DNA from: Aromatoleum toluclasticum ATCC 700605
GTDB lineage: Bacteria > Pseudomonadota > Gammaproteobacteria > Burkholderiales > Rhodocyclaceae
Length of the DNA: 64,000 nt
Direction: 5' to 3'
Assembly (NCBI RefSeq): GCF_000378245.1
Contig: NZ_KB899493.1
Location: 248,001 to 312,000 of the forward strand
The notes under the pieces: model-generated
Databases searched by the model: none
What the model saw: the letters and a program-made list of their open reading frames with translations, nothing else
Told to the model about the DNA's origin: nothing
Program-made: the position numbers and the translations under genes
In this document: piece after piece, positions 32,045 to 41,003 of the stretch
Position numbering within the stretch: position 1 is the stretch's first letter
Layout: each line of letters begins with the position of its first letter

Positions 32045-32614
32045 TTAGACGGGGCGGTTGTCCGCGACCTTGACCGGTCCCATCTCGGCGAGCGCCTGCG
32101 CGTACTCGACGCGCGGGAAGCCGCCGCCGATTTTCGCGGCGGCGTCGACGATGACGTCGATCTTGGCTTCCGGGGACATCTTCTTGAGGTCGCCCTTTTC
32201 GAGGTACAGCAGGTCGAGGAGCTCGTTGTAGACGGTCGCCTCGTCGAGCGGCAGGACGTGGAAGCTGACGCCGTCGAGGTCGAGCAGGTATTTCTTCGAG
32301 ATGTCGACGTTGCCGGCGAAGATGAAATACTTGCCCGCCGGGACGAGCGCGGCACCGAAGGTGGCGCGGACTTCGTCGAGGTGGGCGAGCGAATCGACGT
32401 GCAGGGCGAGGAAGCTCACGGCTTCGCCTTCGACGGCGAGGATGACCTGGTCGGCCTTGATCTCGGGGGGACGCTTTTCACCGGCGAGCGAGGGCGGGAA
32501 CTTGAGGCCAAGTTCGCCGCGGAAGCCGTAGCGGGCGGTCTTGCCGGTGGGGCCGGAGAAGGTGGGTGACAGGAGCTTGCCGTCGAGGGCGCTGAACAGG
32601 GTCGGCGTGGTCAT
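32045..32614 (-). CDS. Uncharacterised protein, predicted NifA/sigma-54-controlled
   Basis: The 189-residue protein is not recognised. It starts MTTPTLFSALDGKLLSPTFS and has no signal peptide, membrane helix or cysteine. Alternating hydrophobic stretches (ADQVILAVEGEAVSFLALHV; KYFIFAGNVDISKKYLLDL) suggest an alpha/beta soluble protein; the last third looks helical. It is divergent from nifB. A sigma-54 promoter (32665-32680, minus strand) lies 51 nt before the start, and the only NifA site in the gap (32825-32840) is palindromic and can serve both directions. This predicts co-expression with nitrogenase. With no cysteine it is unlikely to hold an Fe-S cluster alone. A role in nitrogenase cofactor assembly or protection is a guess. 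Confidence 0.8.
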   Translation of the reverse strand: MTTPTLFSALDGKLLSPTFSGPTGKTARYGFRGELGLKFPPSLAGEKRPPEIKADQVILAVEGEAVSFLALHVDSLAHLDEVRATFGAALVPAGKYFIFAGNVDISKKYLLDLDGVSFHVLPLDEATVYNELLDLLYLEKGDLKKMSPEAKIDVIVDAAAKIGGGFPRVEYAQALAEMGPVKVADNRPV

Positions 32615-32664
32615 GTTGGATCTCTCGTGCAGTGACAGTGGGTAAGGCGGTTCAGCCACCTTTC

Positions 32665-32680
32665 CGCAAGAAGTGCGCCA
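32665..32680 (-). promoter_or_regulatory. Sigma-54 promoter of the uncharacterised gene
   Basis: The minus strand reads TGGCGC-ACTTC-TTGCG (GG-N10-GC), 145 bp from the NifA site. Confidence 0.65.
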
Positions 32681-32824
32681 CGGCGCTGGGCGAGGTCGGG
32701 GCCGGCACGCAAGGCCTTGTCTTGTCTGGCCTTTCCGCGCCCGGACGACGGTTTGCGCGTGCGGCGCGCGGGCTGCTGCAACGACGGCGCAGGGACGACA
32801 TTCCGGACATCGACGCGACATTGC

Positions 32825-32840
32825 TGTCGCAGATGCGACA
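32825..32840. promoter_or_regulatory. NifA upstream activator sequence, shared by divergent genes
   Basis: TGT-CGCAGATGCG-ACA, a full TGT-N10-ACA site and a near-perfect palindrome. It is the only such site between the uncharacterised gene and nifB, 70 bp from the nifB -24 box. Confidence 0.8.
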
Positions 32841-32909
32841 TCGCGCCGCAGAGTCGATGCGGTCAATATAGTTCTTTATTTTCAATCTATTGCGTCGATA
32901 TGGCGGCAC

Positions 32910-32925
32910 TGGCACAGGCATTGCA
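32910..32925 (+). promoter_or_regulatory. Sigma-54 promoter of nifB
   Basis: TGGCAC-AGGCA-TTGCA, a perfect -24/-12 consensus. The start codon lies about 77 nt downstream. Confidence 0.88.
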
Positions 32926-33001
32926 GTGATCCCCGCAGACGCTGCGCGGCGTGCATTCGCGCCGTTGCGGCCTGATGGACCACTGCGAAGGGAGTTCCCC
33001 C

Positions 33002-34504
33002 ATGTCACCGCAAGGCCTCGTTGTGCCCGAAACCCCTGCCCGCAAGATCATTCCGCTCGCCGTCGCGGGAACGGCCGCGTCGCGCGCGGGCGGCTGCGGC
33101 ACCGCGACCAAGGGCGGCTGCGGGTCGGGCAGTTCCGCCGGATTGCCGCAGCATGTGCGCGACCGCGTCCACGACCATCCCTGTTACAGCGCGGAGGCGC
33201 ACCACCACTTCGCGCGCATGCACGTGGCGGTGGCGCCGGGCTGCAACATCCAGTGCAACTACTGCAACCGCAAGTACGACTGTGCGAACGAGAGCCGGCC
33301 GGGCGTCGTATCGGAAAAACTGACGCCTGAGCTGGCGGCGAAGAAGGTGCTCGCGGTGGCCGCGCAGATTCCGCAGCTGTCGGTGGTGGGCGTGGCGGGT
33401 CCGGGCGATGCACTGGCGCTGCCGGAGAAGACGTTCCGCACCTTCGAGCTGATCCGGAAGGCCGCGCCCGACATCCGGCTGTGTCTGTCGACGAACGGGC
33501 TGGCCCTGCCCGATCACGTCGATCGCATCAAGGCGCTGGGCGTGGACCACGTGACGATCACGATCAACATGATCGATCCGGAGGTCGGCGCACTGATCTA
33601 TCCGTGGATCTTCTTCGAACACAAGCGCCGGCGCGGGCTGGAGGCGGCGCGCATCCTGCATGAACGGCAGATGCAGGGACTGGAGATGCTGGTGGCGGCC
33701 GATGTGCTGGTGAAGGTCAATTCCGTGATGATCCCGGGGATCAACGACCGCCATCTCGCCGAGGTGAACGCGGCGGTGAAGTCGCGCGGCGCCTTCCTGC
33801 ACAACATCATGCCGCTGATCTCGGACCCGGCGCACGGCACGCATTTCGGCCTGACGGGGCAGCGCGGGCCGACGCCGGCGGAGCTGAAGGCGCTACAGGA
33901 TGCGTGCGAGGGCGAGATGCAGATGATGCGTCACTGCCGCCAGTGCCGCGCCGATGCGGTGGGGATGCTGGGCGAGGATCGCGGCGCGGAGTTCACGTCG
34001 CAGAACATCGACGCGATCGCGGCCGGGGTCGATGCGGCGGCGGTTGCCGAGTCGCGTGCGGCCTATCGCAGCTTCGTCGAGCGCGAGCGCGCGGACCAGA
34101 GCGATGCGGCGGAGGCGGCGCGGGCGCAGCTCGGGACAACGGCCGAGACGCGGCTGGTGGCGGTCGCGACCAAGGGGTCAGGGCGGATCAACCAGCATTT
34201 CGGCCACGCCGAGGAGTTCCAGGTGTACGAGGTGTCGGCCGCGGGCGCGAAGTTCGTCGGTCATCGCAAGGTATCGCTGTACTGCCAGGGCGGTTACGAC
34301 GATGACGAGGCGCTGCCTGGGATCGTCGAAGCGCTGGCCGGCTGTGGCGCGGTGTTCGTCGCGAAAATCGGCCACTGTCCGCGCAAGGATCTCGCGGCGG
34401 CGGGCATCGCCGCGGTCGAGGACTATGCGCATGAATACATCGAGGCTTCGCTGATCGACTGGTTCGCGAAGTCGGTCGCGGGCGCCGCCGACATCGCAGC
34501 CTGA
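33002..34504 (+). CDS. nifB: Nitrogenase cofactor biosynthesis protein NifB
   Basis: The product has 500 residues. The N-terminal radical SAM domain has [15 protein letters not shown] near residue 80, plus the further conserved cysteines and histidines that bind the K-cluster units ([28 protein letters not shown]). A C-terminal NifX-like domain (about 380-490) follows: [20 protein letters not shown]. NifB makes NifB-co, the 8Fe-9S-C core of FeMo-co. The ATG at 33002 has AGGGAG at a suitable distance. It heads a nifB-hesB-nifZ-nifT operon under NifA. Confidence 0.97.
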   Translation: MSPQGLVVPETPARKIIPLAVAGTAASRAGGCGTATKGGCGSGSSAGLPQHVRDRVHDHPCYSAEAHHHFARMHVAVAPGCNIQCNYCNRKYDCANESRPGVVSEKLTPELAAKKVLAVAAQIPQLSVVGVAGPGDALALPEKTFRTFELIRKAAPDIRLCLSTNGLALPDHVDRIKALGVDHVTITINMIDPEVGALIYPWIFFEHKRRRGLEAARILHERQMQGLEMLVAADVLVKVNSVMIPGINDRHLAEVNAAVKSRGAFLHNIMPLISDPAHGTHFGLTGQRGPTPAELKALQDACEGEMQMMRHCRQCRADAVGMLGEDRGAEFTSQNIDAIAAGVDAAAVAESRAAYRSFVERERADQSDAAEAARAQLGTTAETRLVAVATKGSGRINQHFGHAEEFQVYEVSAAGAKFVGHRKVSLYCQGGYDDDEALPGIVEALAGCGAVFVAKIGHCPRKDLAAAGIAAVEDYAHEYIEASLIDWFAKSVAGAADIAA

Positions 34505-34517
34505 AGGAGGATCGAAC

Positions 34518-34910
34518 ATGTGCGTGACCCTGACCCCCACCGCCGCCAGCTTCATCAAGCGCATCGTGCGCCTGAGTGGCGGCAACGCCGACAGCGGCTT
34601 CAGGCTGTCCGTGAAACCCGGCGGCTGCTCCGGCTTCGATTCGAACTTCACGGTCGAAGCCGCACCGGCCGACGGTGACGCAGTGATCGAACAGCTCGGC
34701 GCGCGCCTGTTCCTGACCGGAGACAGTTGTGCGCTGCTGCGCGGTTACACGGTCGATTTCACCGAGAACAGCGCCGACAGCCGGCTGAGTTACCGCAGGG
34801 AGGGCGCGCCGGAGGTCTGTGGCTGCGGGTCCGGCGCCGGCCCCCGGGCGGCGGGCGAGGCGGTCGCGGTGACGTTCTTCAAGCCCGGCACCGGCTGCAC
34901 GAAGGGATAG
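34518..34910 (+). CDS. HesB/IscA-family Fe-S carrier in the nif operon
   Basis: The product has 130 residues. IscA-like features: VKPGGCSGFDSNF with the first ligand cysteine (near residue 37) and the C-terminal VCGCGSG pair. There is an extra tail of about 25 residues beyond the usual IscA end, with one more cysteine (GTGCTKG). It has a strong ribosome site (AAGGAGG) and follows nifB by 13 bp. It probably supplies or carries Fe-S clusters for nitrogenase assembly, a role inferred from family and position. Confidence 0.88.
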   Translation: MCVTLTPTAASFIKRIVRLSGGNADSGFRLSVKPGGCSGFDSNFTVEAAPADGDAVIEQLGARLFLTGDSCALLRGYTVDFTENSADSRLSYRREGAPEVCGCGSGAGPRAAGEAVAVTFFKPGTGCTKG

Positions 34911-34919
34911 GAGGCGATC

Positions 34920-35252
34920 ATGTCCGCACGCGACTCCGACATCGTCGAACTCGACGGGCCGCCGGCCTTCGATTACGGCGAGAAGGTCATCTCGCGGAAG
35001 AACGTCAGGAACGACGGCACCTTCCACGGCCGCGAGATCGGTGACGTGCTGGTGAACAAGGGCGATGTCGGCTACGTGAAGAGCATCGGCAGCTTCCTGC
35101 AGCAGTTCTACATCTACGGCATCGACTTCGTCGACCGGGGCTACGTGGTGGGCATGAAGGGGCGCGAACTGCGCTCGCTCGATGCACCCTCCTCGGGCAC
35201 CTGCGGCGAGGACGAAGCGATCCATTTCGACGAAGAGGAAACGATGCGATGA
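34920..35252 (+). CDS. nifZ: Nitrogen fixation protein NifZ
   Basis: The 110-residue protein shows the NifZ family core FDYGEKVISRKNVRNDGTF, LVNKGDVGYVKSIGSFLQQF and GYVVGMKGRELRSL. NifZ helps mature the P-clusters of the MoFe protein. It lies 9 bp after the HesB-like gene, and nifT overlaps its end by 4 bp (ATGA). Confidence 0.93.
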   Translation: MSARDSDIVELDGPPAFDYGEKVISRKNVRNDGTFHGREIGDVLVNKGDVGYVKSIGSFLQQFYIYGIDFVDRGYVVGMKGRELRSLDAPSSGTCGEDEAIHFDEEETMR

Positions 35253-35461
35253 AAGTCACCGTGCGCAAGGAAACGGCCGGCCACTATTCGATCTACGTGG
35301 CGAAGAAGGACCTCGAGGCGCGCATCGTGAGCGCCGAGCAGCCGGCGATCTGGGGCGGCAAGGTGGAGCTCGACAACGGCTGGACGCTGGAGATGCCGGC
35401 GATGGCGGCCGACACCCGGCTGCCTATCACCGTCGAGGCGCGACGGCTCGGCGAAGGCTGA
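35249..35461 (+). CDS. nifT: NifT/FixU family protein
   Basis: The 70-residue protein MKVTVRKETAGHYSIYVAKK has the conserved E-x-x-x-I-W-G-G-x-x-x-L-x-N-G-W pattern. NifT has no firmly established function and is usually dispensable. It is the last gene of the nifB operon. Confidence 0.92.
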   Translation: MKVTVRKETAGHYSIYVAKKDLEARIVSAEQPAIWGGKVELDNGWTLEMPAMAADTRLPITVEARRLGEG

Positions 35462-35489
35462 GACGCCCGCGCAGCGGCCAACGCGCCGC

Positions 35490-38400
35490 TCAGTCGCCGT
35501 CGAACGACAAGGCCCGGCCGGCCGCCAGCAGCGCCGCGTACTCGGCCGCCGGCACCGGCCGGCTGAACAGGAATCCCTGCATCTCGTCGCACGCGTTGGC
35601 GCGCAGGAAATCGAGCTGCGGGCGCGTTTCGACGCCCTCTGCGACCACCGTCAGATCCAGGCTGTGGGCGAGCCCGATGACCGCGCGGCAGATCGCCGCA
35701 TCTTCGGGGTCGCTCGCGATGTCGCGCACGAAGGCGCGATCGATCTTCAGCTGGTCGATGGGAAAGCGCTTGAGATAGGCGAGGCTCGAATAGCCGGTGC
35801 CGAAATCGTCGAGCGCGATGCAGATGCCGATCGTGTTGAGCTCGCGCAGCATCGCAATCGCCCGGTCGACGTCGTGCATGACCGTGCTTTCGGTGATCTC
35901 GAGTTGCAGGCAGTGCGGGTCGAGGCCGGCCGCCGCCAGGGCAGCGTGCACCGTCTGCGGCAGATTCTCCTGGCGGAACTGGCGGGCCGAGAGGTTGACC
36001 GCGACGGGCGGCACGGCGAGCCCCTCGGCGATCCAGGCAGCCTGCTGACGACAGGTTTCGCGCAGCACCCATTCGCCGAGCGGCACGATCAGCCCGGTAT
36101 CCTCGGCGACGGGGATGAAGTCGGCCGGCGAGACCATGCCGCGCTCGGGATGTTGCCAGCGGACCAGGGCCTCGGCGCTGGTCACCCGGCCATCGCCCAG
36201 GCTGACCTTGGGCTGGTAGAACACCCGCATCTCGCCCTTGTCGATCGCGCTCCGCAGCGCGCTGGCCAGCGCGAGCTGCGCGGTGACCCGCTGGTTCATC
36301 TCCGGCGAGTAGAAGCGGAAGGCGTTGCCGCCCGCGGTCTTGGCGTTGTGCATGGCGATGTCGGCGAATCCGAGCAGGGCTTCGGCGTCCTGTCCGTCGC
36401 GCGGGAAAAGGCTAATACCGAGACTTGCAGTCGAGTACACCCCGTGGCCGGCGATATCGAGCGGCGCAGCGACATCCTCGAGCAGCCGCCCCACCAGCGG
36501 CGCGACATCCGCGACGGCGGCAAGGTCGTCCAGCAGGATCGCGAATTCGTCGCTGACCAGGCGCGCGACGGTATCCCCGTTGCGCAGCGGCCCCTGCACG
36601 CGGCGTGCGGTCTCCTTGAGCAGAGTGTCGCCGCGGGCCTGGCCCAAGGTGTCGTTGATGGCCTTGAAGCGATCGAGGTCGAGCAGCACGACCGCAACCG
36701 CCCTCCCGTTGCGCCGGGCATGTACCAGCGCCTGATCGAGGCGGTCACGGAACAGGTGGCGGTTGGCGAGCCCGGTGAGCGTGTCGTAGTGCGCCTGGTG
36801 GGCGAGCTCGCGTTCGGCGCGCTGGCGCGCATCGCGCTCGCGCAGGCTGCGCAGGCCGTAGGCCAGGTCGTTGGCGAGTTCCTCGAGCAGGGCCACCTCC
36901 TGCAGGTCGAAGGCGTCACGCTCGCTGGCGTAGATGTTGAGCGCGCCGACCGTTCGTCCGGCCGCAGTCAGCGGCAGTGCGATGCTCGAGGTGAAGCCGC
37001 GGCGCAGCGCCTCGGCACGCCACGGCGCATAGGCCGGGTCGCCGGGGATGTCGATGCAGGTTTGCGTGGTGCCCAGCCGGATCGCACGGCCCGTCGGCCC
37101 CTGGCCCGAGGGGACGTCCGCCCAGCTCACGTCGAGCGTGCGCAGGTAGTCCGCGCCCACGCCCGCAGCAGCCGCGGGGTGCACCGAACGGGCGGGATCG
37201 TCGAGCGCAAGGCCGACCCATGCCAGCCGGTAGCCGCCATGTTCGACGATGTGGCCACAGACGGTTTCGAGCAACTCCCCCTCATCCTGCGCACGCACCA
37301 GCGTTTCATTGCACAAGGTGAGCATGCGCAGGGTACGGTTCAGGCGGCGCAGCTCGTTCTCGGCACGCACCTGCGCCGAGATGTCGCGCACGGCGGCGAT
37401 GACCTGCGTCGCGCCGTCATGCGCCATGACGGCCCTGCTGATGTCGGCCGGGAACTCGCTGCCGTCGCGCCGCCGCGCGAAGATGCCGGGGCGGCGCATG
37501 CCGATCACATCGGAATGCGGCGTCCGGTGATAGTCCGAACGCTGGTCCGAATGTTGTGCCCGGAAACGTTCGGGCACGAGAACCTCGACCGTCTGGCCGA
37601 GCAGGTCGCTGCGCGGGTAGCCGAACAGCATCTCGGTGCGCGCGTTGACCATCGTGATGCGACCGGCGGCGTCGGTGATGACGATGCCGTCGGCGGCCGA
37701 CTCGAGGATGCTGCGGAAACGCTCCTCGCTGGCGCGCAGGGTGCGTTCCGCCTGGCTGCGTTCATCGACTTCGCGCAGCAGCGCCGCGTTGCTGGAGGCC
37801 AGTTCGGTGCTGCGCTGCGCTTCGCGCCGCTGCGCCGCCTGCAAGGCTCCGGCCATGTCGTTGAGGGCGACGTTGAGCGTCGCGAACTCGTCGCCGCCGT
37901 CGCTGCGCAGGCGCACACCGAGATCGCCCGCCGCCAGGCGCTGCGCGAAGGTCATCGTCTGCCCGATCGAGCGCCGGATGCTGCGCGAGAAGAAATATCC
38001 GATGGCCAGGCCGAGCGCGGCCGCAAGCGCTGCGATCATGAGCAGGGCCGTGCCGGCGAAGTGTTCGAAGCCCAGCAGCTCCTCGCGTGTGCTTGTAGCG
38101 CGGCCGCTCGCATGGGCGTGCAGGCGCTGCAACTGCGACTCGATTTCATGCACCGCCTCGAGATACTTCTCGCGGGTCGTCTCGAGCTCGTCGCGGACCG
38201 CTACGTAGGCCAAGAAGGCCTCTCGATAGTCGTGCAGCGCAACGGCGAACGCGCTGCGCAACGCGGCCGGCAGGGACTCGCCTGCGACCGCGACGGCAAA
38301 GCGCTCGCCCGCATCAGCGAAACGCCGGGCGTGGAGCGCGCTGTCGGTGATCATGTAATCCTTCTCGAACCGCCGCATCGCGAACAGATCCGCGCGCAAC

Positions 38401-38951
38401 CGATGCGCTCCGGCAGGAATCAGCGCCTCGATGCGGTGCGCGGCCGCGCGCAGCGTACCGGCCAGGCCGTCGTCACGGCGGCCGAGCTGCCCCTGCAGCG
38501 CGGCCGCAGCGAGGAATTCCTTCTCGAAGCCGATGGCAGCAGCCTCGATCTGCCGCACTTCGTTCCGCACGTCGGCTTCGCGCGCGAGCGCCCCGATCGC
38601 CGCCACATGCTCGCGCAGCGTCTCGAGGTTGGTGCGCACGAGCGTCACATAGCGCGAGCGGCTCTCCTCATAGCCCAGCACGGGCACCGCAAGCAGAAAG
38701 TCCTTCTCGTAGCGGCGCGCCCGGAGCAGCGCATGATTGGCGAGCAGGCTCAGTTCGGCGATCCTCAGTTCGACCGCGAAGTGTTCCTCGAACAGCGTCC
38801 CGATCCGGCGATGGCTGGCCAGCGAGGCGATTCCGACAGCCAGGGTGATTGCCACCAGCAGCGCGAAGCCTATCCTCAGGCGCGCACCGAGGCTCAGCTG
38901 GGCTAACGTCCCGGGCAGGGAGCCGCCGCGTCCGGGGAGCTTGCTCGCCAT
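35490..38951 (-). CDS. Membrane GGDEF-EAL protein with PAS and GAF domains, probable c-di-GMP phosphodiesterase
   Basis: The product has 1153 residues. Membrane helix about 26-45; periplasmic helical sensor to about 300; second helix (FAGTALLMIAALAAALGLAIGYF); HAMP about 325-380; PAS about 410-530 (SAADGIVITDAAGRITMVNA); GAF about 550-690; GGDEF about 710-870; EAL about 885-1140. The cyclase motif is degenerate (LVSDEF instead of GGDEF). The EAL domain keeps EALVRW, NLSARQF, ITES, DDFGTGYSSLAYL, KIDRAFV and VVAEGVET, so it should hydrolyse c-di-GMP. It follows a periplasmic binding protein gene by 4 bp, which may provide the ligand signal. It lies between nifT and draG but shows no nif promoter. 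Confidence 0.92.
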   Translation of the reverse strand: MASKLPGRGGSLPGTLAQLSLGARLRIGFALLVAITLAVGIASLASHRRIGTLFEEHFAVELRIAELSLLANHALLRARRYEKDFLLAVPVLGYEESRSRYVTLVRTNLETLREHVAAIGALAREADVRNEVRQIEAAAIGFEKEFLAAAALQGQLGRRDDGLAGTLRAAAHRIEALIPAGAHRLRADLFAMRRFEKDYMITDSALHARRFADAGERFAVAVAGESLPAALRSAFAVALHDYREAFLAYVAVRDELETTREKYLEAVHEIESQLQRLHAHASGRATSTREELLGFEHFAGTALLMIAALAAALGLAIGYFFSRSIRRSIGQTMTFAQRLAAGDLGVRLRSDGGDEFATLNVALNDMAGALQAAQRREAQRSTELASSNAALLREVDERSQAERTLRASEERFRSILESAADGIVITDAAGRITMVNARTEMLFGYPRSDLLGQTVEVLVPERFRAQHSDQRSDYHRTPHSDVIGMRRPGIFARRRDGSEFPADISRAVMAHDGATQVIAAVRDISAQVRAENELRRLNRTLRMLTLCNETLVRAQDEGELLETVCGHIVEHGGYRLAWVGLALDDPARSVHPAAAAGVGADYLRTLDVSWADVPSGQGPTGRAIRLGTTQTCIDIPGDPAYAPWRAEALRRGFTSSIALPLTAAGRTVGALNIYASERDAFDLQEVALLEELANDLAYGLRSLRERDARQRAERELAHQAHYDTLTGLANRHLFRDRLDQALVHARRNGRAVAVVLLDLDRFKAINDTLGQARGDTLLKETARRVQGPLRNGDTVARLVSDEFAILLDDLAAVADVAPLVGRLLEDVAAPLDIAGHGVYSTASLGISLFPRDGQDAEALLGFADIAMHNAKTAGGNAFRFYSPEMNQRVTAQLALASALRSAIDKGEMRVFYQPKVSLGDGRVTSAEALVRWQHPERGMVSPADFIPVAEDTGLIVPLGEWVLRETCRQQAAWIAEGLAVPPVAVNLSARQFRQENLPQTVHAALAAAGLDPHCLQLEITESTVMHDVDRAIAMLRELNTIGICIALDDFGTGYSSLAYLKRFPIDQLKIDRAFVRDIASDPEDAAICRAVIGLAHSLDLTVVAEGVETRPQLDFLRANACDEMQGFLFSRPVPAAEYAALLAAGRALSFDGD

Positions 38952-38955
38952 GGCA

Positions 38956-39954
38956 CTAATCCACGTAGGGGACGAAGTCGAGCTGCCGGATCAGCCCGGT
39001 CACGCTCGACGACATCGCGAACTCGATGAATTCGCGTGCCAGCCCTCGCGGCAGGCCCCGGGTCACGAGGGTCAGCGGCCGCGCGATCGGGAAATCCCCC
39101 TTGCGCACGCTGCGGCTGCTGGCGTCGATGCCATCGACCGCAACCAGCCGGACCGGTTGACCGGCCTCCACGGCCCGCTCGGCCTCGCCGATCGACATGA
39201 ACACGATCGCGCCGCGGTCGCCGGCCACCGCCTGCAGGCGCTGCCGGTTGTCGGTGAGGATGTTGGCTGCGGGAACGGCCGCATAATCGATGCCGAAATG
39301 CCTGGCGAAGAGTTCGGACGAACTGCGCCCCTGCTCCGAAGCGAGGATGCGGATCGGCCGGTCCTCGCCGCCCACGGCGCGCCAGTTGCCGATCCGCCCC
39401 CGATAGATGGCGGAGATCTCGCCCGAACTCAGGTTCCTGACCGGATTGTCGCGGTGGAGCACCAGCGACACCCCGTCGCGGGCGATCGGCACCCCGACCA
39501 GATCCGTCTCGCCCTCCGGCAGCGCGCGCGAGAACATTGCAATATCGGCCTGCGCGTCACGCAAGGCCTGCAGCCCCCGATCCGAGCCCAGGGGGCGGAC
39601 GTCGACGACGACGTCCGGACGCCGCTCGCGAAAGCGTTCGGCGATCGCCTTGACCAGCGGGCTCATCCTGCCGGAACCTGCGATGACGAGCGCGTTGCGC
39701 GAGCCCTGGGCACCCTGTGGGCCTGACGTCAACGGCGCGGCCGACAGGGCCGGCCCGACCGCGCACACGGCAAGCAGCGCACCGATGAGCAGCCCGCTGC
39801 CGCCGGTGGCAGACGGCCCGCCGCCGATCACGGCACGCCCACTGCAAACGGCTCGCCCGGCCACGCGTCGAAACCACTCGACACCGGCCGCAAGGGCGTG
39901 CGCGCATCCGCGCCGAGGCATTTGCCCCCCTGCCGCGGAGCTGATCGATTCCAT
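38956..39954 (-). CDS. PstS-like periplasmic substrate-binding protein
   Basis: The product has 332 residues. A hydrophobic signal segment lies unusually far in (LLIGALLAVCAVGPALSAAP, about 55-74), so the true start may be downstream of the ATG at 39954. The mature part is a PBP-like fold of the phosphate-binding type (LVIAGSGRMSPLVKAIAERF; DIAMFSRALPEGE; LSSGEISAIYRGRIGNWRAVGG). No ABC permease genes are nearby. Its 4-bp spacing from the GGDEF-EAL gene suggests it acts as a periplasmic sensor for that protein rather than in transport. Confidence 0.82.
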   Translation of the reverse strand: MESISSAAGGQMPRRGCAHALAAGVEWFRRVAGRAVCSGRAVIGGGPSATGGSGLLIGALLAVCAVGPALSAAPLTSGPQGAQGSRNALVIAGSGRMSPLVKAIAERFRERRPDVVVDVRPLGSDRGLQALRDAQADIAMFSRALPEGETDLVGVPIARDGVSLVLHRDNPVRNLSSGEISAIYRGRIGNWRAVGGEDRPIRILASEQGRSSSELFARHFGIDYAAVPAANILTDNRQRLQAVAGDRGAIVFMSIGEAERAVEAGQPVRLVAVDGIDASSRSVRKGDFPIARPLTLVTRGLPRGLAREFIEFAMSSSVTGLIRQLDFVPYVD

Positions 39955-40100
39955 CGGGAATGTGTGCAGTTGTTTCAGAGTCCGGCGAGTCTAGTGCAAT
40001 CGGCATGGGCGGGCAATTCCGGGCCGATACACCCACCTTCGCATCCTGCCGCCCGGCGCGCGATCGGGATGTCGCGCCCGCGCCACGCGCCTCGGCGCGG

Positions 40101-41003
40101 TCATGCGCCCTGCAGCGCGAGCAGCCCGTCGACCTGACGCTCGATCGCGTGCCTTACCTCGGCGTCGAGACGCTTCAACCAGCGCGCGGGGATCGCCCCG
40201 ACGCCATAGTGCGCCCCCGCCAGCATTCCGGCGATCGCGCCCGTCGTGTCGGCGTCGCCGCCGTAATTCACGGTGCGGATCAGGCAGGATTCGAAGCTGT
40301 CGGTGGCGAAGAAGGCGTGCAGCACCGTCTGTACCGTGTCGACGACGTAGCCGGTCGCACGCTTAGGGTAGGGATCGAAGCGGAACTGGCGGTGCGCCGC
40401 GACCAAGGCCTTGGCGTGCTCACGCAGCTGCGCGAGCTTGTCGCGCCAGTAGCCACCGGCGAGCAGATCCGCGAGCATGCGCGCAAAGCACAGCGTCGCG
40501 GCGTCGGACAGCGGGTGGTTGTGCGTGACGTGGGCCTGCTCGACGACGCAGCGGGAAAGGAGGTCGGGGTCGCGGAAGGCGAACAGGATCGCGGGCAGGA
40601 CGCGCATCAGCGCGCCGTTGCCGGCGTCCCCGTCCGAGAAGGGCGATTCGAGCGAGCCGTCGCAGCCGTAGCGCTGGAGGCCGCGGCGGCAGGTGTTGCC
40701 GACGTCGATCGGCTTCGATTTCAGCCACGCGAGCCAGTGGCGCGCGATGTTGGCGAGATCCCACCCGCCCGCCTCGAGAATCGCCGCGCCGAGCGCGAGC
40801 GACATCTGCGTGTCGTCGGTGACCTGGCCGGCCCTCAGCCTGAGCCAGCCGCCGCCGACGATGTCGCGCAGCTCGCCGTACTGGTGGCGGATCTCCGAGG
40901 GGGTGAGGAATTCCACCGTGGCTCCCAGCGCATCGCCTACGGCCAGCCCCAGGTAGGCGCCCAGTGCGCGTTCGCGCAGGGTCGGCTCGATGGCGTTCGT
41001 CAT
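40101..41003 (-). CDS. draG: ADP-ribosyl-[dinitrogen reductase] hydrolase DraG
   Basis: The 300-residue ADP-ribosylglycohydrolase has the metal-binding motifs GDALGATVEF (near 23), TDDTQM (near 62) and NYGGDADTTGAIAG (near 240). It removes ADP-ribose from NifH and so reactivates nitrogenase. Its ATG overlaps the draT stop by 4 bp (ATGA), giving a tight draT-draG unit. Confidence 0.95.
   Translation of the reverse strand: MTNAIEPTLRERALGAYLGLAVGDALGATVEFLTPSEIRHQYGELRDIVGGGWLRLRAGQVTDDTQMSLALGAAILEAGGWDLANIARHWLAWLKSKPIDVGNTCRRGLQRYGCDGSLESPFSDGDAGNGALMRVLPAILFAFRDPDLLSRCVVEQAHVTHNHPLSDAATLCFARMLADLLAGGYWRDKLAQLREHAKALVAAHRQFRFDPYPKRATGYVVDTVQTVLHAFFATDSFESCLIRTVNYGGDADTTGAIAGMLAGAHYGVGAIPARWLKRLDAEVRHAIERQVDGLLALQGA

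Noticed and set aside
32718-32735. Two further TGT trinucleotides upstream of nifB as extra NifA sites
   Set aside because: Neither has ACA ten bases downstream.
35664-38906. A 1080-codon open frame on the plus strand opposite the GGDEF-EAL gene
   Set aside because: Its translation is Arg/Gly/His-rich without any domain, while the minus strand encodes clear HAMP, PAS, GAF, GGDEF and EAL motifs. Long antisense frames are expected in this GC-rich DNA; the same holds for the long frames opposite nirB, nrtA, nifHDK, hisS/ispG and rnr.
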